Assembly: GCA_023435725.1 (NCBI GenBank)
Contig: JAEYRD010000224.1
Span: forward strand, 1 to 64,000
Origin: Pseudomonadota bacterium
GTDB lineage: Bacteria; Pseudomonadota; Alphaproteobacteria; Rhizobiales; Xanthobacteraceae
Direction of reading: 5' to 3'
Length of the DNA stretch: 64,000 nucleotides
The notes under the pieces were generated by a model. That model did no database searches. It was not told where the DNA came from and worked only from the letters and a program-made list of their open reading frames with translations. Position numbers and translations under genes: made by a program. Positions 36,726-46,112 of the stretch are shown here, piece by piece. The stretch's first letter is position 1. The number at the start of each line of letters is the position of its first letter.

Positions 36726-37700
36726 CTACTCGACCTTCAGGCCGGCGAACTCGACGACCTTCTTCCACTTGGCGGTCTCGGCCTCGACCTCCTTGCCGAA
36801 CGCCTCCGGCGTCAGCACCAGCGGGTCGCCGCCGAGCTCGACCAGTCGCTTGGTCATGTCGGGCTCCTTCATGAGCGTGTTGATCTCATTGTTGAGCTTG
36901 GCGATCATCTCCTTTGGCATGTTCTTCGGCCCGCCGATGCCGAACAGCGCGCTCGCCTCGTAGTCCTTCACGGTCTCGCCGACCGCGGGCACGTCAGGCA
37001 ACTGTGGCGAGCGCTGGGCGGTGGTGACGCCGAGCGCGCGCAAAGAGCCGGAACGGATGTGCTGGATAATCGAAGGCATGTTGTCGAAGATCACCTGCAC
37101 CTGGCCGCCGAGCATGTCGGTGATCGCGGGCGCCGCGCCGCGATAGGGCACGTGCTGCATCTTGCAGCCGGTCATCGCCATGAACATCTCGCCGGACAGA
37201 TGCACCGACGTGCCGTTGCCGGAGGAGGCCATGTTCACCTTGCCGGGGTTGGCCTTCACATATTCGATGAACTCGGCGACGGTCTTGGCCGGCACGTCCT
37301 TGTTGACGGTCATCACGTTCGGCACGCGCTGGAATGCGGCGATCGGCGCGATGTCACGGACGAAGTTGAATTTGAGGTTCGCGTAGAGCGTGGCGTTGAT
37401 GTAGTTGGCCGGATTGACCAGCAGCACGGTGTAGCCGTCCGGCTCGGCGTTGACGACGGATTCGGTGCCGATATTGTTGCCGGCGCCCGGCTTGTTCTCG
37501 ACCACGAATTGCTGGCCGAGCCGCTCCGACAGCCGCTGGCCGATCAGGCGAGCCAGAATGTCGGTGGCGCCGCCCGGCGGATAGCCGACCACGAATTTCA
37601 CCGGCCGGGATGGATAGTCGGCGGCGAATGCCTTGGACAACGGGCTGGCTGCAAGCGGACTGGCGGCGAGCAGGCCCAGCGCGGTACGGCGAGTGATCAT
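36726..37700 (-). CDS. Bug-family (tripartite tricarboxylate transporter) solute receptor
   Basis: This 324-residue periplasmic receptor has an N-terminal export signal (MITRRTALGLLAASPLAASP). The family start reads YPSRPVKFVVGYPPGGATDILARLIGQRLSE, and the body contains VVENKPGAGNNIGTE. Binding of a carboxylate or related solute is usual, but the ligand is unknown. No TctA/TctB membrane genes are adjacent, so it is an orphan, as most Bug genes are. A clear terminator follows. Confidence 0.9.
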   Translation of the reverse strand: MITRRTALGLLAASPLAASPLSKAFAADYPSRPVKFVVGYPPGGATDILARLIGQRLSERLGQQFVVENKPGAGNNIGTESVVNAEPDGYTVLLVNPANYINATLYANLKFNFVRDIAPIAAFQRVPNVMTVNKDVPAKTVAEFIEYVKANPGKVNMASSGNGTSVHLSGEMFMAMTGCKMQHVPYRGAAPAITDMLGGQVQVIFDNMPSIIQHIRSGSLRALGVTTAQRSPQLPDVPAVGETVKDYEASALFGIGGPKNMPKEMIAKLNNEINTLMKEPDMTKRLVELGGDPLVLTPEAFGKEVEAETAKWKKVVEFAGLKVE

Positions 37701-37826
37701 CTCAAGGGTACTCCCAACGTGTTGTTCTTGAAGGCCAGAAATCTTGAATGTGGCGTCGGCGCGGTTGTAACAAAGCTCGTCAAAGGCGGATAGTGCGCGG
37801 GGCGCATCACGACGAAAGGATAAGGC

Positions 37827-38237
37827 ATGACGGTCAAGGTCGAGGCCCTAGATCATCTCGTGATCAACGTCGCCGACGTTGTGGCTACCGCCGAGTGGTA
37901 TCGCAAGATCCTCGGCATGGAAGTCAAGGTGTTCGACCCCGGCGGCGGCAAAGCGCCGCGGACTTCTCTTCAATTCGGTAACCAGAAGATAAACGTCCGG
38001 CCGCGCGACGCCGACAAGGTGGAGTGGTTCACCGCGGACCACCAGACCGCCGGCAGCGAGGACCTGTGCTTCCTCACCTCTGCTGCGCCCGACGAGGTGG
38101 TGGCGCATTTGAAGGCACATGGCGTCGCGATCGAGGAAGACCCGATTCCCAAGCAGGGCGCCCGCGGCACGCTGCGCTCGGTCTATTGCAGGGATCCGGA
38201 CGGCAGCCTGATCGAGATCTCGTCATACGAGGATTGA
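37827..38237 (+). CDS. VOC/glyoxalase-family protein
   Basis: This 136-residue protein of the vicinal-oxygen-chelate fold has LDHLVINVADVVATAEWYRKILGMEV at the start and VYCRDPDGSLIEISSYED at the end. The metal ligands expected are His of DHLVI and Glu of IEIS. The substrate is not predictable. AAGGA precedes the ATG. A palindromic repeat separates it from the acyl-CoA synthetase gene. Confidence 0.85.
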   Translation: MTVKVEALDHLVINVADVVATAEWYRKILGMEVKVFDPGGGKAPRTSLQFGNQKINVRPRDADKVEWFTADHQTAGSEDLCFLTSAAPDEVVAHLKAHGVAIEEDPIPKQGARGTLRSVYCRDPDGSLIEISSYED

Positions 38238-38266
38238 GGCCGGCAGGGCCACCCCTCTCAGTAGCT

Positions 38267-38351
38267 GTCATTGCGAGCGCAGCGAAGCAATCCAGACTGT
38301 CTCTGCGGTAACAGCCTAGATTGCTTCGTCGCAAGAGCTCCTCGCAATGAC
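38267..38351. repeat. Palindromic repeat element (GTCATTGCGAG type)
   Basis: An imperfect inverted repeat begins GTCATTGCGAG and ends CTCGCAATGAC, with inner arms around GCAATC/GATTGC. It is a dispersed extragenic palindrome of the kind common in rhizobia. Confidence 0.65.
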
Positions 38352-38466
38352 GGAGGAGAATACGCCGCATGCGCCCCGCGATTTGCTCCCCGCGCCATCC
38401 GATGGCAGGAAGACGCAATAATCCAAAAGCAGCCGCCATCAAGATGCGGGCTGCACGGGAGGACAC

Positions 38467-40047
38467 ATGCCTATTCAACAGACCGCAGCGGGAATCGTGG
38501 GCCCTTTTGACGGGCTCGATGTGCCCTGGCTGCTGAAGATACGGGCCGAGGTGCGCCGTGATCATCCGTTCCTGATCTGGACACCGTTCGACGCGCCGGC
38601 GCGGCACTGGAGCTATGGCGAATTTCACGAGCGGGTCGGCGCGCTCGCGGCGGGGCTGGCGAAGCGCGGCGTGAAGCCGGGCGAATACGTGCTCATTCAT
38701 CTCGACAACTGCATCGAGGCGTTGCTCGCCTGGTTTGCCTGCGTCGAGTGTGGGGCCATCGCGGTGACCACCAACACCCGCTCCGCACCTGCCGAGATCG
38801 AATATTTTGCCGATCACTGCGGCGCGGTCGCCGCGATCACGCAGCCGGCCTATGCGGAAATCGTCGCGCAGAACTGCCGCAACATCCGCTGGATGGCTGT
38901 GACCTCGCACGATGCGGGCGCGGCACCCGCGCAAGCGGTCTCGCGCGGCGACAGCTTTGAGTCGTTGTTCGCCGACAGCGCCGACCGGCCGCGACGCGCA
39001 ACCGATCCGTTTGCGCCGTGCAGCGTGCAGTATACGTCCGGCACGACGTCGCGCCCGAAGGCGGTGCTCTGGACCCACGCCAACGCGCTGTGGGGCGCCA
39101 AGATCAATGCCGCGCATGAGGACCTGCACGCAAGCGACGTGCACCAGACCTATCTGCCGTTGTTCCACACCAATGCGCTGGCTTATTCGATGCTGGCGAC
39201 ACTGTGGGTCGGCGGCTCCTGCGTGATCCAGCCGCGCTTCTCCGCGAGCCGGTTCTGGCGCGCCGCGCGCGAGCACGGCTCGACCTGGACCTCGACTATA
39301 CCGTTCTGCATGAAGGCGCTGCTCGAGCAGGAGATCCCGAAGGATCACAAGTTCCGCCTGTGGGGCTCCGCCATCAACGAGCCGCCGGCGTTTGCCGCGT
39401 TCGGCGTCAAGATCATCGGCTGGTGGGGCATGACCGAGACCATCACCCACGGCATCATCGGCGAGGTCGACCAGCCCAACATCCCGATGTCCATCGGTCG
39501 CGCCGCGCCGGAATACCAGATCCGCATCACCGACGATGACGGACGGCCGACCGCGGTCGGCGACACCGGCAATCTCTCGATCAAGGGCATTCGCGGCCTG
39601 TCGCTGTTCGCCGAATATCTGCACAACGAGAAAGCGACGCGCGAAAGCTTCGATGAGCACGGCTTCTTCATCACCGGCGATCGCGTCGTGCGGCTGCAGA
39701 ACGGCTTCATCCGCTTCGGCGACCGCGCCAAGGACATGCTGAAGGTCGGCGGCGAGAACGTCGCGGCGTCCGAGATCGAGCAGGTCATCGCGGTCGTTCC
39801 CGGCGTGCGCGAGGCCGCGGTGGTGGCGAAGAAACATCCGATGCTGGATGAGGTACCGGTCGTGTTCATCATCCCGCACCGCGGCGTCGCCGGCGCATTG
39901 CCCGATCTGCATGACAGCGTGATGGCGGCCTGCCGCAAGGGCCTTGCCGACTTCAAGGTGCCGCGCGAGATCAGGCTCGTCGACGACATGCCGCGCTCGA
40001 CACTGGAGAAGGTGGCGAAGGCGGAGCTGCGGAAGATGGTGGGGTAA
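38467..40047 (+). CDS. AMP-dependent acyl-CoA synthetase/ligase
   Basis: This 526-residue adenylate-forming enzyme should activate a carboxylic acid to its CoA ester. The AMP-binding motif is VQYTSGTTSRPKAVLWTH, followed by the A5-type GWWGMTETITHG and the C-terminal hinge GDRAKDMLKVGGENVAASEIE with catalytic-type Lys near the end (STLEKVAKAELRK). The substrate is unknown. GGAGG precedes the ATG. It is convergent with a cytochrome P450 gene, which hints at a catabolic neighbourhood. Confidence 0.92.
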   Translation: MPIQQTAAGIVGPFDGLDVPWLLKIRAEVRRDHPFLIWTPFDAPARHWSYGEFHERVGALAAGLAKRGVKPGEYVLIHLDNCIEALLAWFACVECGAIAVTTNTRSAPAEIEYFADHCGAVAAITQPAYAEIVAQNCRNIRWMAVTSHDAGAAPAQAVSRGDSFESLFADSADRPRRATDPFAPCSVQYTSGTTSRPKAVLWTHANALWGAKINAAHEDLHASDVHQTYLPLFHTNALAYSMLATLWVGGSCVIQPRFSASRFWRAAREHGSTWTSTIPFCMKALLEQEIPKDHKFRLWGSAINEPPAFAAFGVKIIGWWGMTETITHGIIGEVDQPNIPMSIGRAAPEYQIRITDDDGRPTAVGDTGNLSIKGIRGLSLFAEYLHNEKATRESFDEHGFFITGDRVVRLQNGFIRFGDRAKDMLKVGGENVAASEIEQVIAVVPGVREAAVVAKKHPMLDEVPVVFIIPHRGVAGALPDLHDSVMAACRKGLADFKVPREIRLVDDMPRSTLEKVAKAELRKMVG

Positions 40048-40095
40048 TGTGCCGTAGGGTGGGTTAGCCGAAGGCGTAACCCACCCTACGGCGAC

Positions 40096-41388
40096 TCACT
40101 CGACCTCGAACCTGACCGGCAATCTCTTCGGGCCGTTGACGAAGTACGCCTGCGTCATCTTCACGTCGCCGTCGAGCGAGACCGATTTCAGCCGCGGCAG
40201 AAGCTCCTCGAACAGAATGCGCATCTCGAGCTTTGCGAGATATTGGCCAAGGCAGAGATGGGCGCCATAGCCGAACGCGACGTGGCGGTTCGGCTTGCGG
40301 TCGCACCTGAACCGGTACGGCTCCTCGAACACCTCCTCGTCGCGATTGCCCGAGGCGTAGCACAGCATCAGCCAGTCGCCCTTCCTGATCTTGCGCCCGC
40401 CGAGCTCGGTATCCGCCGTCGCCGCGCGCATGAAATGCTTTACGGGCGTCATCCAACGGATTGCTTCATCAACGAGGCCTGGAATCAATTCCGGACTGGC
40501 CTTGACCCTCGCAAACTCGGCAGGGTCCTTCGCCAAAGCCCAGATCGCGCCGGCGGTCGAGGATGAGGTGGTGTCGTGCCCGGCGGTCGCGACGATCATG
40601 TAGTAGCTGGTCGCGTCATGCTCCGGCATGTAGTCGCCACCGATCTTGGCATTCGCAATGACGGTAGCGAGATCGTCACGCGGATTGGCGCGCCGGTCCT
40701 CGGTGATCTTGCGGAAGTAGGCGGAAAAATCCTGCACCACCGCCTGCATCATCATCGAGAACTGCTCGGCGGACAGCTGCTCCTTGATGCGCGCCGTGTC
40801 GGGATCCTGGGGCCCGAACAGCTCTTGCGTCAGGCGCAGCATACGCCGCTCGTCGGCTTCGGGAACGCCGAGGATCTCCATGATGACATGCAAGGGATAG
40901 CCGAGCGCAACGTCCTCGACGAAGTCGCAGGCTCCATCCCGCGCAAACATGCGCGCCACGGTGGCGCGTGCGATCTCGCGGACACGCGGCTCGAACTTGC
41001 CGAGATTGGCGGGCATGAACCAGCCCTGGGTCAGCGCGCGGTATTTTGGATGATCCGGCGCATCCATCTGCACCAGCGAGCGCACCAGGTTCGGCCCGCC
41101 GGTGATCTTTCGCACGCGCTCCTCGACCGAGCGAGTTGTCAGCGTGGTTGGACGGTCGGCATTGTGGAACAGCTCGTTCTGCCGGCTGATGCCTTGTATG
41201 TGCGCGTGCTTGGTGACGACCCAGAAAGGATCAAAGCCTTCCGGGCGAGCAATGCCGAGCGGATTGTTGGAGCGCAGCCAGCGATAGGTGTCGTGGATAC
41301 GGTCATCGGCATAGGCGGCCGGATTGACCAGGGTCGCCGCGATATCGGCGGGGATGTCGAGATCGCCGCTCAAAGCCGTCGCATTCAT
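40096..41388 (-). CDS. Cytochrome P450
   Basis: This 430-residue soluble bacterial P450 has the I-helix motif AGHDTTSSS (269-277), the ExxR pair E308/R311 in DEAIRW, and the heme-ligand loop FGYGAHLCLG with Cys379. The substrate is not predictable; CYP family assignment would need a search. No ferredoxin or reductase gene is adjacent. Confidence 0.93.
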   Translation of the reverse strand: MNATALSGDLDIPADIAATLVNPAAYADDRIHDTYRWLRSNNPLGIARPEGFDPFWVVTKHAHIQGISRQNELFHNADRPTTLTTRSVEERVRKITGGPNLVRSLVQMDAPDHPKYRALTQGWFMPANLGKFEPRVREIARATVARMFARDGACDFVEDVALGYPLHVIMEILGVPEADERRMLRLTQELFGPQDPDTARIKEQLSAEQFSMMMQAVVQDFSAYFRKITEDRRANPRDDLATVIANAKIGGDYMPEHDATSYYMIVATAGHDTTSSSTAGAIWALAKDPAEFARVKASPELIPGLVDEAIRWMTPVKHFMRAATADTELGGRKIRKGDWLMLCYASGNRDEEVFEEPYRFRCDRKPNRHVAFGYGAHLCLGQYLAKLEMRILFEELLPRLKSVSLDGDVKMTQAYFVNGPKRLPVRFEVE

Positions 41389-41471
41389 GCGTTTGCCCCA
41401 GGTGCAGCTTGCCGGCGCAGCTAACCCGGGCGGGACGTGTGAGGCTTGCGTCTAACGGCTGGGCAGATCGC

Positions 41472-42566
41472 TCAGAACGATCCTAGCGCCACGGGCCGGA
41501 ACGCCTGCAGCAGCTGTTGATCCAGCTTGCCGCCCATGCCTTCCATCATCGTGAAGGCACGGGAGTGGGTGAAGGGCATGCGGTAGGCGCGCCTCTCCAC
41601 CAGGGCGGCGTAGATGTCGACGATCGTCGTCAGCCGCACGATGTCGCTGATCTGGTTCGAAGAGAGGCCGTTCGGATAGCCGCTGCCATCGAGGAATTCG
41701 TGGTGATGCAGCACGACGTCGAGCATCTCCGGCGGGAAGCCGCCCTGCTCGGCGAGCGCCTCATAGCCGCGACGCGGATGCTCGCGGACCTCGGCCATCT
41801 CCTCGTCGGTGAGCTTGCCCGGCTTGTCGAGCAGCGAGGTGGGAACGAAGGCCTTGCCGACATCGTGCAGCAGCGCGGCGCGGGTCAGGCGGCGCTGGTC
41901 GTCCTCGCGCATGCCGAGATGCTGCGCGAAGGCGACGGCAAAGCCGGTGACGAACAGGCAGTGCCGGTAGCTGCCGACGTGGTGACAGCCGACCGTGGTG
42001 AGCCATTCGCGCAGCGAGGAGTGCTTGATCGCTTTCAGGATCTTGCTCTCGGAGGCGATGACGTCGTCGAAGGTCAGGGGCACGCCGAGCGGCAGCTTCT
42101 CGAACATCTTCGTCAGCACCGCATGCGCCGCCTCGACGCCGCGGTTGAGCGTCTTGCCGCGATCGGTCGCGTCATAGGTGGCGGTGTCGGGGAACGCAGC
42201 GCGGATGCGCTGCAGAATCGCGTCGGGCTGAAACGGCCGCGAAATCGTATCGGTGGCTCCCAGCGCCCAGGCCTGCATCGTACCGTGGTGCAAGGCGTCT
42301 GCCAGCACGAACAGCCGCGGCATCGTGCGATAGGCGTCGGCGTGCAGCTTGTTGCGCACGCGCTGCACGCTTTCGGGCGAGCGCAGGTTGATGTCGACCA
42401 CGATGCCGGAGAGATCGCGCGACGGCTGCTCGGGAATGTCATGGGTCGCGACCGTCGAGACCTCCCCGACCGCCTTCAGGATGCTGGCGAGCTCGCTGCT
42501 CGCATCGCCCCGGTCGGAAGCGAGCAGAAGCCGGCGTTTGGCTGCGGGTTTGGCTGAGGCGTTCAT
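41472..42566 (-). CDS. HD-GYP domain response-regulator-like protein
   Basis: This 364-residue protein has an N-terminal receiver-like domain (about residues 10-130). It lacks an obvious phospho-acceptor Asp pair but keeps the fold (LLASDRGDASSELASIL, FVLADALHHGTMQAWALGATDTISRPF). The HD-GYP phosphodiesterase domain has the HD pair in LLHDVGKAFVP and the GYP motif in HHHEFLDGSGYPNGL. It probably hydrolyses cyclic di-GMP. The adjacent genes do not indicate a pathway. Confidence 0.9.
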   Translation of the reverse strand: MNASAKPAAKRRLLLASDRGDASSELASILKAVGEVSTVATHDIPEQPSRDLSGIVVDINLRSPESVQRVRNKLHADAYRTMPRLFVLADALHHGTMQAWALGATDTISRPFQPDAILQRIRAAFPDTATYDATDRGKTLNRGVEAAHAVLTKMFEKLPLGVPLTFDDVIASESKILKAIKHSSLREWLTTVGCHHVGSYRHCLFVTGFAVAFAQHLGMREDDQRRLTRAALLHDVGKAFVPTSLLDKPGKLTDEEMAEVREHPRRGYEALAEQGGFPPEMLDVVLHHHEFLDGSGYPNGLSSNQISDIVRLTTIVDIYAALVERRAYRMPFTHSRAFTMMEGMGGKLDQQLLQAFRPVALGSF

Positions 42567-42954
42567 GGCTTCCCCAAAGACACGGGAGTGTACTTGGCGT
42601 CAGCGTAAGCCGGATCAGGTTCTCCGGGCCTTAAGAGGCGTGCTCAATGGAACCCTGCGGAATTGGGCGCAATTTTACGGATTTGCCCGCTGAGGCGGTG
42701 CCAATCAAAAACCGTGAAAACAACCCCATGCACAGTAGGAGGGGCATTGATGCACAAGGAGAATTTTGGGCGCCCTCGCCCCAACCTCCGCTGTCATCGC
42801 ACGGCTTGATGACCGGGCGATCCAGCACTCCGAGACGTCTGTGGGACACGGAGAAGCCGCGGCGTACTGGATGCCCCGCCGGAGCCTGTCATCGGGCTCG
42901 CCGAAGGCGAGACCCGGTGGCGGGGCATGACAGCGGAGGTGGGGATGCAAATGC
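42567..42954. repeat. Intergenic region with REP-like element, copy B
   Basis: No gene is seen. Positions about 42855-42932 hold a palindromic element whose core matches the one at 49-100. It includes GGGCTCGCCGAAGGCGAGACCC hairpin-type sequence. Confidence 0.5.
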
Positions 42955-42956
42955 GC

Positions 42957-42986
42957 AAAAAATCCGCCGGAGGTTGCCCTCCGGCG
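42957..42986 (-). terminator. Rho-independent terminator of the molybdenum hydroxylase operon
   Basis: Minus strand: CGCCGGAGG, loop GCAA, CCTCCGGCG, then GATTTTTT. It lies 30 bp after the large-subunit gene. Confidence 0.88.
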
Positions 42987-43016
42987 AATCATTTCACGTC
43001 ACGATCTCAGCCCGGC

Positions 43017-45302
43017 TTACGCCTTCATCGCTCCCTTCACGGCTTCAGCCGTGATCGGCAGCGACCGTACCCGGGCGCCGGAGGCGTTGAAGATGGCATT
43101 GCCGATCGCGGGGGCGACGACCGTCACCGCGGGCTCGCCGACGCCGGTGGCCTTCTCGCCATTCGCGATCACGGCAATCGCGACCTCCGGCACCTGGCTC
43201 ATGCGCAAGGGCTTGTAGCTGTCGAAGTTGGTCTGTTCGATGCCACCGTCCTTGAGCGTCGCCTTCTCGTACAGCGCCAGTGACAGGCCCCACAGCGCCG
43301 CGCCCTCGACCTGGGCACGGATGTTGTCGGGATGGACCTGCGTGCCGACGTCGGTTGCGACCGTGAGCTTCTTCACGGTCACCTCGCCCGACGGCGCCAC
43401 AGCGACATGGGCGACGCAGGCCGTCCAGCTCGCGGTTGCGCGTTCCTGTGACGAGACGCAGGCGACGCCCATGCCCTCGCCTTTCGGCAACTGCCTGGTG
43501 CCGTAGCCGGAGAGCCCCATCGCGGCGAGCAGCGTGTTGCGCAGCCGCTGCGCGCCGCCATCGTTCTTGCCCTTGCCGTCGAGCAACGCGATGCGGAACT
43601 GCGCCGGGTCCTTGCCGGCCGCAGCCGCGATCTCGTCGATCATGCTTTCGACCGCCCAGAAGGTCCAGCCCGGCGCCACCGAGCGGAGCTGGCCCGAGGG
43701 CGTCGCGTTGTGCGCGAGCTCGTTCTTGATCGCGCGCACATGATGGTTGGGCACGGTGTAGAAGAAGTCCGCACCGTTCACCGTGAAGGAGTCGAGCGGG
43801 CCCTTCTTGTCGACCGAGGGCGTGAGGAAGTCAGGAATTCCCCAGCGGGCGGTCGGCCAGGCCGAGACCACGTCGTGGCTGAGTGCAACGAGCTTGCCGT
43901 CGCCGTCCACGCCGGCTTTCACCTTCTGGTAGGTGAGCGGACGCGAGAAATCCATCGTCATGTCGTTCTCGCGCGTGTAGATCACCTTCACCGGCTTGCC
44001 GACCGCCTTTGCCGCCTGCACGGCCGGCACCATCATGTCGGCGTCTAACCTGCGGCCGAAACCGCCGCCGAGCCACATCTGGTGCATGACCACGAACTTC
44101 GGATCGATCCCGGCGGCGCCCGCTGCGATCGCGCCGGAGCGCGTCGCGAACTGGTTGCCGGAATAGATGTGCAGGATGTCGCCCTTGAACTCCGCGGTGG
44201 CGTTCATCGGCTCCATCGGCGCGTGGATGTTGATGCTGGTGGTGTACTCCGCCTCCAGCACCTTTGCGGCCGTACCGAACGCAACCGCGGGATCGCCGTC
44301 CTTGACGAAGAACTGGCCGGAGTCATCCAGGCCCTGCAGCCGTTTTGCTTCATCGAGCAGCGACTGGCTCGACAGCTTTGCGTTCGGCCCGCCGTCATAG
44401 CTGATCTTCAGCGCCGCCGCGGCCTTCTTGGCGTTGGCGTAGGTGCTGGCGACGGCGACCACCCAGCCCGACGTGGTCTGGGTCTTGTCGTCGAGGGTGA
44501 CGGCCTTGATGAAGCCCGGCACCTTCTTCGCGTCGCCGTCGTCGACCGATTTCACCGTGGCGCCGAAGCGCACCGGTGGCGTGACCACGGCGCCATAGGC
44601 CATGCCCGGCAGCATCACGTCGATGCCGTACTTCGCCGTGCCGTTGGTCTTGGAGGGGATGTCGAGCTGCGGCACCGACACGCCGATCATGATGTACTGA
44701 TCCGGCGTCTTCAGCTTGATCGCCTTGAGCTCGTCCGGCGTGAAGGTCTTCGTCGCCTTGCCGCTCTTGACGATGTCGGCGAACGACGTCTGCTTCTTCG
44801 ACTTCGGATGCGAGATCACGGAATCGCGCACCACGAGCTCCGAGGCCGGCACGCCCATGGAAGCGGCCGCAGCTTCCGTCAACGCCATGCGGCCCGCGGC
44901 GCCTGCCCGGCTCATGGCGTCAAAGTTCATCATGGTCGACCAGCTTCCGCCGGTGATCTGCGCGCCCAGCACGGGGTCGTTGAACTTCGGATCGTTGGAG
45001 GCTAACGAAACGCGCATGTCGCTCCATTTCGCACCCAGCTCCTCGCAGACGATCTGCGCCATGGTGGAGGCGATGTGCTGGCCCATGTCGGCCTTGCCGC
45101 AGGTCACGGTGACCAGGCCATCGGGCGCGATCGCATACCAGACGCTCGGCTCGAAATTAGCGGGCGCGGCAGCAAGCGCCGCACCGACGCCGGGCACGCC
45201 GGCATAGCCGAGCACGAGGCCGGCCGCGGCCGTGCCGACGAGGAAGGAGCGGCGGCTGAGATCGGTCGTCTCAGGAGCGACGTTTTTCACGTGCTGATTC
45301 AT
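43017..45302 (-). CDS. Molybdenum hydroxylase large subunit (isoquinoline 1-oxidoreductase beta-like)
   Basis: This protein of about 761 residues is the molybdopterin-binding subunit of a xanthine-oxidase-family hydroxylase. It has a twin-arginine signal (DLSRRSFLVGTAAAGLVLGYAG), so the enzyme is exported folded. Cofactor-region landmarks include GQHIASTMAQIVCEELG, GSWSTMMNFDAMSRAG and WLGGGFGRRLDADM, and near the end VEGAALWGLSLALYE and GVGEPAV. The ATG at 45302 overlaps the stop of the small-subunit gene by 4 bp. No FAD subunit is encoded, as in the IorAB type, so a cytochrome is the probable electron acceptor. The substrate is unknown. Confidence 0.9.
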   Translation of the reverse strand: MNQHVKNVAPETTDLSRRSFLVGTAAAGLVLGYAGVPGVGAALAAAPANFEPSVWYAIAPDGLVTVTCGKADMGQHIASTMAQIVCEELGAKWSDMRVSLASNDPKFNDPVLGAQITGGSWSTMMNFDAMSRAGAAGRMALTEAAAASMGVPASELVVRDSVISHPKSKKQTSFADIVKSGKATKTFTPDELKAIKLKTPDQYIMIGVSVPQLDIPSKTNGTAKYGIDVMLPGMAYGAVVTPPVRFGATVKSVDDGDAKKVPGFIKAVTLDDKTQTTSGWVVAVASTYANAKKAAAALKISYDGGPNAKLSSQSLLDEAKRLQGLDDSGQFFVKDGDPAVAFGTAAKVLEAEYTTSINIHAPMEPMNATAEFKGDILHIYSGNQFATRSGAIAAGAAGIDPKFVVMHQMWLGGGFGRRLDADMMVPAVQAAKAVGKPVKVIYTRENDMTMDFSRPLTYQKVKAGVDGDGKLVALSHDVVSAWPTARWGIPDFLTPSVDKKGPLDSFTVNGADFFYTVPNHHVRAIKNELAHNATPSGQLRSVAPGWTFWAVESMIDEIAAAAGKDPAQFRIALLDGKGKNDGGAQRLRNTLLAAMGLSGYGTRQLPKGEGMGVACVSSQERATASWTACVAHVAVAPSGEVTVKKLTVATDVGTQVHPDNIRAQVEGAALWGLSLALYEKATLKDGGIEQTNFDSYKPLRMSQVPEVAIAVIANGEKATGVGEPAVTVVAPAIGNAIFNASGARVRSLPITAEAVKGAMKA

Positions 45303-45796
45303 GTGGGCCTCCGCTCGTTGCCGGAGGCAGATGCGGTGCGCATCTCGGTTGCAGCGCGCATGATCGCCTTCTGGATCCGCGAATAGGTCATGCAACGGCA
45401 GAGATTGCCGTCCATATGCGCCACGACCTCTTCCCTGGTCGGATTGGGATTCTTCGCAAGCAGCGAGGCCGCCTGCATGATCTGCCCGGACTGGCAGTAG
45501 CCGCATTGCGGCACCTGCTCGGCGAACCACGCCTTCTGCAGGGGATGATCACCCTTGGCGGAGAGACCTTCGATGGTGGTGATCTTCTTGCCGGCGACAT
45601 CGCCGACCATGGTCTGGCACGAGCGCACGGCTTCGCCGTTGACGTGCACGGTGCAGGCGCCGCACAGCCCGGCACCGCACCCAAACTTGGTGCCGGTCAT
45701 CTGCAATTGCTCGCGGATTGCCCAGAGGAGCGGCGTGTCGTTCGCCGCATCCACGGACAGACTCCGCCCGTTGATGGTGAGAGTTGGCATAGGCAT
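45299..45796 (-). CDS. Molybdenum hydroxylase [2Fe-2S] small subunit
   Basis: This protein of about 165 residues carries two [2Fe-2S] clusters. The plant-type one is CGAGLCGACTVHVNGEAVRSC and the second is CGYCQSGQIMQA with CRCMTY. The start is MPMPTLTINGRSL; the ATG at 45796 follows GGGGAAG, and 45790 is a close alternative. It has no export signal of its own and would be carried out with the large subunit. It is the first gene of the two-gene operon. Confidence 0.9.
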   Translation of the reverse strand: MPMPTLTINGRSLSVDAANDTPLLWAIREQLQMTGTKFGCGAGLCGACTVHVNGEAVRSCQTMVGDVAGKKITTIEGLSAKGDHPLQKAWFAEQVPQCGYCQSGQIMQAASLLAKNPNPTREEVVAHMDGNLCRCMTYSRIQKAIMRAATEMRTASASGNERRPT

Positions 45797-46112
45797 CTTC
45801 CCCTGCCGGTGCATGAAGCCGCTTACGGCGGCAACTTGTGTGGCGGACACCCACCGGGCCGGCGCCCGCCTTGGTAGCAAGAATGGTCGCGTTCACGTGC
45901 CGTGGCAAATGCAATTTGGAATCGATCGAAACTATCTCGACATCTATTCGTTGTGCGTTGCGACAACAGCGCTTGCGCAGCGACTGAACGCAACAAACAG
46001 CGGCAGACTTCGCGGCGAGGCATGCATGCCATCGCGTTCAAGCAGTTTCTTCCAGGTAACCCGGCGGGCTAGGATCAACGCGAAACAACGACGAACAGAA
46101 GAGGTGGGAGAC
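45797..46112. other. Divergent intergenic region
   Basis: This 316-bp gap separates the hydroxylase operon (minus) and the hydrolase gene (plus) and should hold both promoters. It is AT-richer near 45900-45990. I could not fix either promoter with confidence. Confidence 0.4.
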
